From contig NZ_SRZM01000054.1 of assembly GCF_019402445.1 (NCBI RefSeq), positions 1-6,863 on the forward strand: a stretch of 6,863 bases of DNA, read 5' to 3'. Every line of letters starts with the position of its first letter. Position 1 is the stretch's first letter. A program made the translations under genes and the position numbers. The stretch is from Brachyspira pilosicoli. Its GTDB lineage: Bacteria; Spirochaetota; Brachyspiria; Brachyspirales; Brachyspiraceae. The notes under the pieces are model-generated. The model was not told the origin of the DNA. It was given only the letters and a program-made list of their open reading frames with translations, and made no database searches. Below, one piece after another: positions 1 to 6,738 of the stretch.

Positions 1-36
1 GTTCTTTTTGTGACCAAAAGAACCAAAAAGACTGCA
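1..36. repeat. Fragment of a dispersed intergenic repeat (left edge)
   Basis: This GC-richer patch stands out from the AT-rich flank. Bases 1-8 and 16-23 are perfect 8-base inverted arms around a 7-base loop. Bases 2-18 match 6819-6835 at the other end of the window in 16 of 17 positions, so the two edges carry members of one repeat family. The copy is probably cut by the window boundary. From memory, such elements are scattered between Brachyspira genes. No reading frame is evident. The rest of the left flank, 37-135, is AT-rich and I see nothing I can support there, including no convincing terminator for the gene ending at 136. Confidence 0.55.
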
Positions 37-135
37 TTTGAGTGAGATAGTATTTAATTATAATCAAAAATACAATATATATTCTGAATAACACTGAAAT
101 ATTTATACTTTTTATTTTATTATATCTTAATGGAT

Positions 136-351
136 TTATTGCTTTTCTATAGATTCGAAATAACAAGCCATAAAGTCGCCTTCGCCGTTTTCAAAATCAG
201 CTACCATCGAAGAAACTTTTTTATTAAGTTCTTTTATCATTTTGTATGCTAATTCATTTGCTTTAGCTTCTGTTATGTTAGGGTTGGTTTTTAATATTTG
301 AGATATTACTTTGTTGATATTTACTCTTTTGTAAACGCCGTCGCTGTCCAT
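136..351 (-). CDS. Small conserved-looking hypothetical protein (71 aa)
   Basis: I do not recognise this protein. It begins with ATG at 349-351, preceded on the minus strand by an AAAGGTAG ribosome-binding site at suitable spacing, and ends with TAA, which supports a real gene. It has no signal peptide or membrane segment, so it should be cytoplasmic. Residues of about 10-50 look mainly helical: a basic VNINKVISQILK stretch, then a Lys/Glu-rich helix around ITEAKANELAYKMIKELNKKV. The C-terminal 20 residues are acidic and contain the only cysteine, near residue 63. There is no metal-binding or catalytic motif. It lies 95 bases downstream of rpmE on the same strand, with a large inverted repeat between, so it may be reached by read-through from rpmE. 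A small helical regulator or binding protein is possible, but nothing in the sequence proves it. Confidence 0.7.
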   Translation of the reverse strand: MDSDGVYKRVNINKVISQILKTNPNITEAKANELAYKMIKELNKKVSSMVADFENGEGDFMACYFESIEKQ

Positions 352-362
352 AAACTACCTTT

Positions 363-440
363 ATCAATAAATAAAGTCTACAAAGTATATAATACAGATA
401 TAATACTTTATAGACTTAAATGTTTTTTATATTTATTGAT
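363..440 (-). terminator. Composite inverted repeat after rpmE, possible terminator or attenuator
   Basis: Arms 374-388 and 403-417 (15 bases each) pair around a 14-base loop. The single C/A mismatch on the plus strand (381/410) becomes a U-G pair in minus-strand RNA, so the stem is complete in the direction of rpmE transcription. A second perfect 11-base pair of arms, 363-373 and 430-440, encloses it, directly adjoining the inner stem on one side. On the minus strand the inner stem is followed by TTATTTATTG, only a moderate U-tract. On the plus strand a run of six T (423-428) follows. It probably terminates or attenuates the rpmE transcript before the 71-residue gene, whose ribosome-binding site starts just past it. 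It could also act on RNA stability. Confidence 0.55.
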
Positions 441-446
441 TAAATA

Positions 447-650
447 TTATTTTTTTAAGCCATAACGTTTTTTGAATTTATCAACTCTACCAGCAGTATC
501 CAATATTTTTTGTTTACCAGTAAAGAAAGGGTGACAATTATGACAAATGTCAACGTGTAAAGTTTTTTGAACTGAATGTATTTTGAAATTAGCACCGCAT
601 GCACAATTTACATCAGTTTCATAGTATTCTGGATGTATATTTTTTTTCAT
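447..650 (-). CDS. rpmE: 50S ribosomal protein L31, zinc-binding type
   Basis: This is bacterial ribosomal protein L31 (bL31), a small protein of the large subunit that bridges towards the 30S head. At 67 residues it is a normal length. The N-terminus ([12 protein letters not shown]) is typical. Cys16, Cys18, Cys36 and Cys39 (CAC ... CHNC) form the zinc site of the C+ form, followed by the family motif HPFFTGKQK at 40-48 and a basic C-terminus with [11 protein letters not shown]. The ATG at 648-650 has a GGAG ribosome-binding site about eight bases upstream. A separate promoter (695-723) lies between it and the rhodanese gene, so it is probably transcribed mainly on its own. Because all four zinc ligands are present, this is the zinc-loaded rather than the zinc-independent paralogue; no second copy is in the window. 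The identification is secure. Confidence 0.97.
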   Translation of the reverse strand: MKKNIHPEYYETDVNCACGANFKIHSVQKTLHVDICHNCHPFFTGKQKILDTAGRVDKFKKRYGLKK

Positions 651-694
651 TGATTTATCTCCAAAAAATTAAATTATTCTAAACTATCTAAATT

Positions 695-723
695 ATTATA
701 TTATAAGTTAAAGTTTATTGCAA
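695..723 (-). promoter_or_regulatory. Sigma-70-type promoter of rpmE
   Basis: On the minus strand a TTGCAA -35 box (718-723) and a TATAAT -10 box (695-700) are separated by exactly 17 bases. A second overlapping TATAAT (700-705) would give a spacer of only 12. Transcription would start near 688, giving a leader of about 38 bases with the GGAG ribosome-binding site at its end. This matches the high expression expected of a ribosomal protein gene. Confidence 0.7.
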
Positions 724-737
724 TAGTGTAAATTAAA

Positions 738-1070
738 TTATTTACTATTTTCTAAAGCAATAGATAGTTCTATATATCCAGCATTCATAAGGTTATTTAA
801 ATGCTTGAATCCTTTTTTTAACATATATTGCGATACAGCAAAAGAACGTCCTCCGCTTGCACAATATAATAAATATTCTTTATCTCTGTCTAAGTTTTCG
901 ATTGTCTCTATAATTTGACGGTCGCTAGGGTCTAAAAGCATGCTTCCTTCTATAAATCCAGTAGCTTTTACCTCATATGGACCTCTAATATCTAATAATT
1001 GTAAGTCTTTATTTGTTTTTATTAATTGAACTGCTGTTTCTACATTTACACTATTAACCTGATTTTCCAT
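738..1070 (-). CDS. Single-domain rhodanese-like sulfurtransferase
   Basis: A stand-alone rhodanese domain of 110 residues, the GlpE/PspE size class. These proteins carry sulfane sulfur as a cysteine persulfide and pass it to acceptors such as cyanide or thiols. The active-site loop is C70-A-S-G-G-R75-S76, the canonical CxxGxRS pattern with the catalytic cysteine intact. The other family landmarks are also present: LLDIRGPYEV at about 25-34, GFIEGSMLL at 38-46 and a C-terminal NLMNAGY in the place of the usual L-x-GG motif. There is no signal peptide, so it is likely cytoplasmic. ATG at 1068-1070 follows a GAGG ribosome-binding site with a nine-base gap. It is transcribed divergently from tyrS and lies 87 bases before rpmE, which has its own promoter. 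The physiological sulfur acceptor cannot be told from the sequence. Confidence 0.92.
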   Translation of the reverse strand: MENQVNSVNVETAVQLIKTNKDLQLLDIRGPYEVKATGFIEGSMLLDPSDRQIIETIENLDRDKEYLLYCASGGRSFAVSQYMLKKGFKHLNNLMNAGYIELSIALENSK

Positions 1071-1104
1071 TTATCTTATCCTCATGTTTTTTTGATTTAT
1101 TATT

Positions 1105-1132
1105 ATTATAATATATTTTAGATTTTTTTAAA
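1105..1132 (-). promoter_or_regulatory. Probable promoter of the rhodanese gene
   Basis: The minus strand has a perfect TATAAT at 1105-1110. The -35 position is weak: TTTAAA at 1127-1132 gives a 16-base spacer. The start would be near 1098, leaving a leader of about 28 bases ending in the GAGG site. The box lies a few bases from the tyrS -35 box on the opposite strand, so the two promoters are back to back and may compete for polymerase. Confidence 0.4.
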
Positions 1133-1135
1133 TAA

Positions 1136-1164
1136 TTGACTTTAATTAAAATTTACATTATTAT
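1136..1164 (+). promoter_or_regulatory. Sigma-70-type promoter of tyrS and probably the tyrS-lptD-ankyrin operon
   Basis: TTGACT at 1136-1141 and TATTAT at 1159-1164 are spaced by exactly 17 bases. Transcription would begin near 1171, about 34 bases before the tyrS ATG. The leader is too short for a T-box or other large riboswitch. The TTG of the -35 box is in frame with tyrS and can be mistaken for a start codon. Confidence 0.7.
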
Positions 1165-1204
1165 AGATTCATATATTTTAAATTTTATAAGGGTTGATAT
1201 TAGT

Positions 1205-2401
1205 ATGGAAGAGAAACAATACACTTTAGAAGAATCTATAGAATTAATTACAAGAGGAGCAAGCGAAATAATAGGCTTGGAAGAGATAAAAGAAAAACTA
1301 AAAAGCGGAAAAAAATTAACAGTAAAAGCAGGCTTCGACCCAACAGCTCCAGATATACACTTAGGACACACTGTACTTTTAAGAAAGATGAGACATTTTC
1401 AATTACTTGGACATAAAGTGATATTTCTTATAGGAGATTTTACAGGAAGAATAGGAGACCCATCTGGTAAAACAAAAACACGTCCTAGATTAAGCGAAGA
1501 AGATGTATTAAGAAATGCTGAAACTTATAAACAGCAAGTTTTTAAAATTTTGGACCCTGAAAAAACTATAGTTGAGTTTAACTCTAAATGGCTTGGTAAG
1601 ATGAGTTTTGCTGATGTACTTGGGCTTACTTCAAGATATACAGTAGCACAGATGATAGAGAGAGATGATTTTTCTAAAAGATATAAAAATGGTCAGCCTA
1701 TAAGCATAATGGAGTTTTTATATCCATTGGCACAGGGTTATGATTCTGTTTCTTTAGAATGCGATGTTGAGCTTGGAGGTAATGACCAGAAGTTTAACTT
1801 ACTTGTTGGAAGAACCCTAATGAAAGAATACGGACTATCTCCTCAGGCAGTTTTAACAGTGCCTTTGCTTGAAGGTTTAGATGGTGTTGAGAAGATGAGT
1901 AAATCTTTAGGCAACTATATAGGTGTTTATGACAGTCCTAAAGATATGTATGGTAAGGCTATGAGCATACCTGATGGTTTAATTCTTAAATATATGGAAT
2001 TAGTTACAGATATACCTATGAATGATATAAGAAATTATAAAAAGGCTATGGAAGAAGGCGAGAATCCTAGAAATATTAAGTCTATTCTTGCCAAAGAGAT
2101 AGTAAAATTATATCATACAGAAGATGATGCTAATAATGCTGAAGAGGAGTTTAAAAGAATATTTAGCTCTAAAGGTGTACCAGATGAAATAGAAGAAGTT
2201 GTTATAAATAAAGAGGATAATGTTTTAAATGTTTTATCTGTATGCATGAAAAATGAAAGTAAGTCTAATTTAAAAAGATTAATTTCTCAGGGCAGTGTTA
2301 CATTAGATAATGAAAAGATTACGGATATAAACTCTAATATAAATAAAGAGGGTATATTAAAAGTAGGAAAACGTAATTTCTTTAAAATAAAATTTTCTTA
2401 A
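1205..2401 (+). CDS. tyrS: Tyrosyl-tRNA synthetase
   Basis: A class I aminoacyl-tRNA synthetase that activates tyrosine with ATP and loads it onto tRNA-Tyr in the cytoplasm. The protein is 398 residues. The HIGH-type signature is HLGH at 52-55 inside [18 protein letters not shown], and KMSKS is at 230-234 ([11 protein letters not shown]). The C-terminal 60 or so residues form an S4-like RNA-binding domain ([17 protein letters not shown]). The [12 protein letters not shown] wording and length of about 400 fit the TyrS2/TyrZ-like branch rather than the E. coli branch. I start at ATG 1205 because the in-frame TTG at 1136 is the -35 box and the intervening codons would encode an untypical hydrophobic extension. 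AAGGG at 1189-1193 serves as the ribosome-binding site, with a rather long 11-base gap. It is the first gene of the plus-strand operon, with lptD 32 bases downstream. Confidence 0.96.
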   Translation: MEEKQYTLEESIELITRGASEIIGLEEIKEKLKSGKKLTVKAGFDPTAPDIHLGHTVLLRKMRHFQLLGHKVIFLIGDFTGRIGDPSGKTKTRPRLSEEDVLRNAETYKQQVFKILDPEKTIVEFNSKWLGKMSFADVLGLTSRYTVAQMIERDDFSKRYKNGQPISIMEFLYPLAQGYDSVSLECDVELGGNDQKFNLLVGRTLMKEYGLSPQAVLTVPLLEGLDGVEKMSKSLGNYIGVYDSPKDMYGKAMSIPDGLILKYMELVTDIPMNDIRNYKKAMEEGENPRNIKSILAKEIVKLYHTEDDANNAEEEFKRIFSSKGVPDEIEEVVINKEDNVLNVLSVCMKNESKSNLKRLISQGSVTLDNEKITDINSNINKEGILKVGKRNFFKIKFS

Positions 2402-2426
2402 AAAAAGATAAATGTGATTTTTAAGA
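2396..2426 (+). promoter_or_regulatory. Short inverted repeat over the tyrS stop and lptD ribosome-binding site
   Basis: Bases 2396-2404 and 2418-2426 are perfect nine-base inverted arms with a 13-base loop. The left arm contains the tyrS stop codon and the right arm covers the first four bases of the AAGAGG ribosome-binding site of lptD (2423-2428). The pairing is almost all A-U, so it would be weak. If it forms, ribosomes finishing tyrS would open it and couple lptD translation to tyrS. It lacks a following U-tract, so it is not a convincing terminator. Confidence 0.3.
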
Positions 2427-2433
2427 GGCAATA

Positions 2434-5346
2434 ATGCGAGTCTTGATATTACTATTATCTTTAATAATATTTAATGCATACTTATATGCACAAGATAATA
2501 ATCAAGATAATAATAATATTAGAACAAATGAAAACGTATTAATGCAAATAAATCAATTTGATGCTAAAAGGAATCCTGTTTCTTTTATTAATATTGTTAA
2601 TTTTACTCCATATTATGTTTTAACAGAATATGCTAGAAATTACGGTATAGAGATTTACCCTTATGATGATGAGTCTAGTTTAAGAGCAAGAATTATCAAA
2701 AGACAAGTTAATGTAGATGTTATAAAAATCACAGGCGAAGATAATATCAAGAATGTAGCACGTGCTAGTATCAATACAGGCGGCGGTCAGATAGAGTTTA
2801 AAAGTGCTGATTATGTTGAAAGGTATAAGATAGATGAGGCAGGTGAAGAATTAATAGCATTATACGGAAATGTGCAACTTAAGATGTATAATAATGTTAT
2901 GACTGCTGATAGGGTTGTTTATAGTTTAAAAACGGGGGAGGTATTTGCTTCTGGTAATTTAAAAGTTGAATCTGGAGATAGTGTTTTAAATGGCGAATGG
3001 TTTATGCTTAATAAAGATGATAAGAAGGGGATTTTATACAATGGTAATACTAAATTCCAAAGTTTTACGCTTCAAGGTAATATAATAAAGTTTAATGACC
3101 CCGATTTTTTTGCCAATGACAGTAGTGTAAGTTTTTCTAGGCTCACTCCTGTAGCACATGACTTTTTGGCATCAAGAGTTTATTTATGGGATACAAAAAA
3201 GGTATTAATATTTAATAGTATATATAGGGTTGGAAGGCAGCCTGTATTTTACTTTCCTTTATTTATTCAAAACAATGTTGGTACTGGTATTATAAGCACT
3301 TTCGGTCAGAGTTTGAGAGAAGGTGTTTATATGCAAAACAGTAAAACTTTTAATTTGTATGGAGTTAGCCATAGAATAAGATTCGATGCTTATCAAAAAC
3401 TAGGTTTTCTTATTGGAGATGAAATTAGATATACTAGTCAATATCATAATTTATCTTTAGATGCTATGTTTGCTTTGGGAAGGCAATACTATTTACTTGA
3501 TTCTTATATATCTTCTAGTATTGGTTTTGGTACTAGATATGTTAACTATTTTACTGGTGGTAAGCCTGGTAAATTTGTACCTAGATATAAGTTTCAATAT
3601 GACCATACTATACAATTATATAGCGGAGAAAATATTAATGCTTATCTTACTGGTAAATTAAATTTAAATAGTGATTTATATTTTAAGTCTGATTTTTATA
3701 ATCAAAGAGGAGCTTTAGATATATTATCATTATTTACAGCTATTACAGGAAATTTAAGCGATATAGGAGATTCATATCCTGAAAGTTATATAGAAAACTC
3801 TGTATATGTTAACAGTAGTATATATGGTGTTAATCTGAGGGCAGGTGCTGAATGGAATCTTACTGCTGTAAGAAACTTATCTGTAAATTATAATACTAAT
3901 TTTGACTATTATATGCCTAAACCAAGCAGATTAGTTTTACCTTCTTTATCTGCAAGTTATAGTTCAGTTTTTGGTGATGAAACTTCTTATTATTTCCCTA
4001 ATTTCAATATTAATTATAATATTAGTATGAACTATTCTCATACTATAGATTATAAAACTTCTGAAGGTATAGCATTCTATGATAACCCTAATCTTAACGA
4101 ACAATTAAATGAAAAATTGGCTGAAAGAAATAATCTACAATTAAATGGTGGATTATCTAGAAGTTTTACTAATTTATTTATGAGATTTACTCCTAATTTT
4201 AATATTGACTATGCCTATCAAAAAAGTGTTAATCCGAAATCTGAAGATTTAATTTATGATAGAGATAATACATATTTGGGTTTGGCTAGTACTATGAACC
4301 TTTCTGTCTTTTTACCTAATTCTATATTACCATACAAACTTGATAATTATTTCTCCCCATCTGTAAGCTGGGATACATCATATAGTATTGGTTATAGATT
4401 TAAACAAAAAGATGCAGCATATACTAATGAAAATCAAAGCGGAGATTTTAGCACTCATAGTATAAATACAAGTTTAAATGTAGGCGGTACTGGTTATAGT
4501 GTGTTTTTTATACCTAATTTAAATTGGGATATTAGAGGAAGCATTAGAACTGGTTATGACCTCATACCAACATATAATGCACAAACTAAAAATTATGAGC
4601 TTATACATAATACTAATAGATTTTTAACAACTGAAGTAGGGGGCTCTACTAGATTATATTATGATTCTTCATATATTTCTTATGATTTATCTAAAAACCT
4701 ACTCGGTACAAACTTTACTCAAAATGCCATAAATACTCTTATTCATGTACCTATTCCTATAGATAATCTTACTGATTGGATATTAGTAAGAAATAATAAA
4801 AAGAAATTCTTTGATGGTTATAAGAATGATTTTAGATTCTTTTTTGATATAACATATAAACATGATTTTATTAATTATAAATATAACTCAGTTGCTTTTT
4901 CGCTTGGATTTGAATTAAAAATATTAGAACAATTTACTTTTAGTTTCTCTACAACAAGTAGAAATGATAGAGCTTATAGATATATAAAATCTTATGCTGA
5001 AAAAGAAAATGAAACTTGGGTTAATCCTTTCTGGGATATTGTTGATTCTTTTAATTTTAGAGATTCCCAAAAAAGGATAGATAGTTTATTTAAATTAAGT
5101 TCTATAAATACTAGTGTATGGCATGAATTAGATGGCTGGCAATTAAGAGCTACTTTTTCTATATCCCCTTCTGCTCTTCCTTCAGATATTGCTAGCGGTT
5201 CTGTTAAAGGTTCTTATTGGAATAAGGAGTTTTGGATTGAATTTACTCTTACTGATTTCCCTAATGCTGGACTTCCTAGAAGAGAATATGACCTCAATTC
5301 TACTATTACAGATTTGAGAGATAATCAAACTACTACTACTTTTTAA
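2434..5346 (+). CDS. lptD: LptD/OstA-like outer-membrane LPS (LOS) assembly protein
   Basis: The product is 970 residues, somewhat longer than the roughly 780 of E. coli LptD. In the family, LptD receives lipopolysaccharide from the periplasmic Lpt bridge and inserts it in the outer leaflet; here the substrate would be lipooligosaccharide. Residues 1-19 are a signal peptide with likely cleavage after LYA. Residues 60-89 form a short helical segment (YVLTEYARNYGIEIYPY...) not part of the standard fold. About 118-230 is the OstA/LptA-like beta-jellyroll with repeated GNVxL..., TADRVVYS and ASGNLKVESG motifs. RQPVFYFPLF at 268-277 matches the conserved PvfYlP entry to the barrel. From about 285 onward there are alternating, Asn/Tyr/Ser-rich strands typical of a large beta-barrel, to a final KEFWIEFTLTDF strand near the C-terminus; the last residue is Phe. 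There are no cysteines, so the disulfides essential in E. coli are absent. ATG 2434 has AAGAGG five bases upstream. The domain identity is firm; activity on LOS is inferred. Confidence 0.87.
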   Translation: MRVLILLLSLIIFNAYLYAQDNNQDNNNIRTNENVLMQINQFDAKRNPVSFINIVNFTPYYVLTEYARNYGIEIYPYDDESSLRARIIKRQVNVDVIKITGEDNIKNVARASINTGGGQIEFKSADYVERYKIDEAGEELIALYGNVQLKMYNNVMTADRVVYSLKTGEVFASGNLKVESGDSVLNGEWFMLNKDDKKGILYNGNTKFQSFTLQGNIIKFNDPDFFANDSSVSFSRLTPVAHDFLASRVYLWDTKKVLIFNSIYRVGRQPVFYFPLFIQNNVGTGIISTFGQSLREGVYMQNSKTFNLYGVSHRIRFDAYQKLGFLIGDEIRYTSQYHNLSLDAMFALGRQYYLLDSYISSSIGFGTRYVNYFTGGKPGKFVPRYKFQYDHTIQLYSGENINAYLTGKLNLNSDLYFKSDFYNQRGALDILSLFTAITGNLSDIGDSYPESYIENSVYVNSSIYGVNLRAGAEWNLTAVRNLSVNYNTNFDYYMPKPSRLVLPSLSASYSSVFGDETSYYFPNFNINYNISMNYSHTIDYKTSEGIAFYDNPNLNEQLNEKLAERNNLQLNGGLSRSFTNLFMRFTPNFNIDYAYQKSVNPKSEDLIYDRDNTYLGLASTMNLSVFLPNSILPYKLDNYFSPSVSWDTSYSIGYRFKQKDAAYTNENQSGDFSTHSINTSLNVGGTGYSVFFIPNLNWDIRGSIRTGYDLIPTYNAQTKNYELIHNTNRFLTTEVGGSTRLYYDSSYISYDLSKNLLGTNFTQNAINTLIHVPIPIDNLTDWILVRNNKKKFFDGYKNDFRFFFDITYKHDFINYKYNSVAFSLGFELKILEQFTFSFSTTSRNDRAYRYIKSYAEKENETWVNPFWDIVDSFNFRDSQKRIDSLFKLSSINTSVWHELDGWQLRATFSISPSALPSDIASGSVKGSYWNKEFWIEFTLTDFPNAGLPRREYDLNSTITDLRDNQTTTTF

Positions 5347-5361
5347 TTGATGGATATTAAA

Positions 5362-6717
5362 ATGATTAAAAAAATATTTATTTTGTTTATTATTATAGTA
5401 TTTTCTAATTTGCATGCTGATGATTATTATGTAAATAAAATATTTAATGCTATAGAAGATAATGATATTAACTATATAAAATATGTATTAGAAAATGATA
5501 TACAAAGCTTAAAATCTAGGCTTCCAAAAGATTATGAAAACAATTTAGAGGGGGCTACTCCTTTACTTTATGCTATTTATAATGATAAAAAAGATATTAT
5601 TAAATTCTTTATAGATAATCTAGATACTTCATATTTAAAAGATAGAGATGATAAAAATTATAATAGCATTATGTATGCTGCTGCTTTTTCTGATATTGAT
5701 ATTTTAAAATTGATATCAGATAAATATCCAAGCTTAATTAATAGCGAAACAGAGTTTAGAGTTAATATACTTCATATAGCGAGCAGTCATAATAATTATG
5801 AGGTTATAGAATATATATGCACTAATTTTAATATTGACATTAATTCGCGTGATATTGATGGTTGGACAGCTCTTTATCATGCTGCTAATTCTCAAAGCAT
5901 TGAATCTTATAGGCTTCTTATAAAATTGGGAGCTAATACTCAGATTACAGATAATAATGGTATGTATCCTTCAACTAGGCTTAGAGAGCTTGTGATGATG
6001 AAGTATAATAAATTGAGTGATATTGATAGGGAATTATTTGAGGCTATAAGAGATAATGATATAAAGAAGTTGAAAAAGAGTATAGAAAATGGTGCTAATG
6101 TTAATGCTGAAGATGGATATGGACTTAGTGCTTTACATTTTGCTATAAGAAATAAAAACATAAAAGCGGTTGATGTATTGCTTGACTGCGAGAATATTAA
6201 TCTAGAGGCAACTCTTCCAAACGGATATTATACAGCATTAGACAATTTTAGTAGAGAGGCTGTTTATATAGGAGGGGCTACTCCTTTACTTTATGCTATA
6301 TTCAAAAGCAATGGAGATAGCAGAATAGTAAACAGGCTCATTAAAAAAAATGCTAATATTAATACTTATGATGAAGAGGGTTGGAATAGTTTTTTATATG
6401 CAGCTGCTTTTGGAAATGTTCGTATAATTAGTAGTTTAGTAAGCAAAAATAAAAGTTTAGTTAATAGCAAAACTAAAAAAAATGTAACTCCTTTACAGAT
6501 GGCTGTTGTTTATGATAATATTAAAGTAATTAGTTATTTAGTAAAAAGGCTTCATGTTGATATTAATGCTAAAGACAATGATGGATGGACTGCTCTTTAT
6601 TATGCTGCTGCTAACAACAAGGCTGAGGCTTATAATTTACTTATAGAGCTTGGTGCTGATAGAGAAATTGCTAATAATGAAGGCTTAAAACCTGATGATA
6701 TATTCTTTAATAATTAG
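5362..6717 (+). CDS. Secreted (periplasmic) ankyrin-repeat protein
   Basis: A 451-residue protein made almost wholly of ankyrin repeats, about ten to eleven, which form a protein-binding scaffold. Residues 1-19 (MIKK, a hydrophobic stretch, then LHA before DD) are a signal peptide without a lipobox cysteine, so the mature protein should be periplasmic. Recognisable repeat cores include GATPLLYAI (64-72), MYAAAF (104-109), GWTALYHAA (167-175), ALHFAI (near 257), GATPLLYAI (305-313), LYAAAF (345-350) and GWTALYYAA (408-416). The array is duplicated internally: 64-203 aligns without gaps to 305-444. I prefer ATG 5362 because it gives a standard signal-peptide n-region and has a GGA seven bases upstream; ATG 5350 and TTG 5347 are in-frame alternatives. 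It starts 15 bases after the lptD stop, implying cotranscription and perhaps translational coupling. The binding partner is unknown; no enzyme domain is visible. Confidence 0.9.
   Translation: MIKKIFILFIIIVFSNLHADDYYVNKIFNAIEDNDINYIKYVLENDIQSLKSRLPKDYENNLEGATPLLYAIYNDKKDIIKFFIDNLDTSYLKDRDDKNYNSIMYAAAFSDIDILKLISDKYPSLINSETEFRVNILHIASSHNNYEVIEYICTNFNIDINSRDIDGWTALYHAANSQSIESYRLLIKLGANTQITDNNGMYPSTRLRELVMMKYNKLSDIDRELFEAIRDNDIKKLKKSIENGANVNAEDGYGLSALHFAIRNKNIKAVDVLLDCENINLEATLPNGYYTALDNFSREAVYIGGATPLLYAIFKSNGDSRIVNRLIKKNANINTYDEEGWNSFLYAAAFGNVRIISSLVSKNKSLVNSKTKKNVTPLQMAVVYDNIKVISYLVKRLHVDINAKDNDGWTALYYAAANNKAEAYNLLIELGADREIANNEGLKPDDIFFNN
5551..5970 (+). repeat. Ankyrin module copy A (internal gene duplication)
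   Basis: This encodes residues 64-203 of the ankyrin protein and aligns without a gap to copy B, 723 bases (241 codons) further on. By hand count about 57 of 140 residues are identical. The first 26 bases (5551-5576) are identical in DNA to 6274-6299. Upstream of this point the two halves still resemble each other but the register shifts by about ten residues. Confidence 0.8.
6274..6693 (+). repeat. Ankyrin module copy B (internal gene duplication)
   Basis: This encodes residues 305-444, the second copy of the module starting GATPLLYAI and running through YAAAF, SLVNS, VDINAKDNDGWTALYYAA and LIELGAD to GLKP. It contains more canonical ankyrin consensus residues (for example TPLQMAV, GADREIANNEG) than copy A. 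It ends eight residues before the stop codon. Confidence 0.8.
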
Positions 6718-6738
6718 TTATATTATACTTGTTTCAAA

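Noticed and set aside
1136..1204. Upstream 23-codon extension of tyrS starting at TTG
   Set aside because: The TTG belongs to a well-spaced -35 box, there is no ribosome-binding site before it, and the encoded Ile-rich segment is unlike TyrS N-termini.
1165..1204. T-box leader for tyrS
   Set aside because: Only about 34 bases separate the predicted transcript start from the ATG, too few for a specifier stem and antiterminator, and no T-box consensus is visible.
1153..1371. Minus-strand open frame opposite the 5' end of tyrS
   Set aside because: It is antisense to conserved TyrS codons including the HLGH motif, and its product resembles no family; it is a shadow of the real gene.
3461..3661. 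Plus-strand open frame inside lptD
   Set aside because: It is a Leu/Ile-rich product of the wrong frame within a continuous beta-barrel coding region, with no ribosome-binding site of note.
5347..5361. Ankyrin gene start at TTG 5347 or ATG 5350
   Set aside because: Neither has a ribosome-binding site, and both add residues before the lysines of a normal signal-peptide n-region; ATG 5362 fits better, though ATG 5350 is not excluded.
5182..5415. Minus-strand open frame across the lptD-ankyrin junction
   Set aside because: It overlaps two well-supported genes, has no recognisable domain and an AT-driven composition.
5940..6161. Minus-strand open frame opposite the ankyrin gene
   Set aside because: It is a Ser/Leu/Phe-rich shadow of ankyrin codons, with no independent support.
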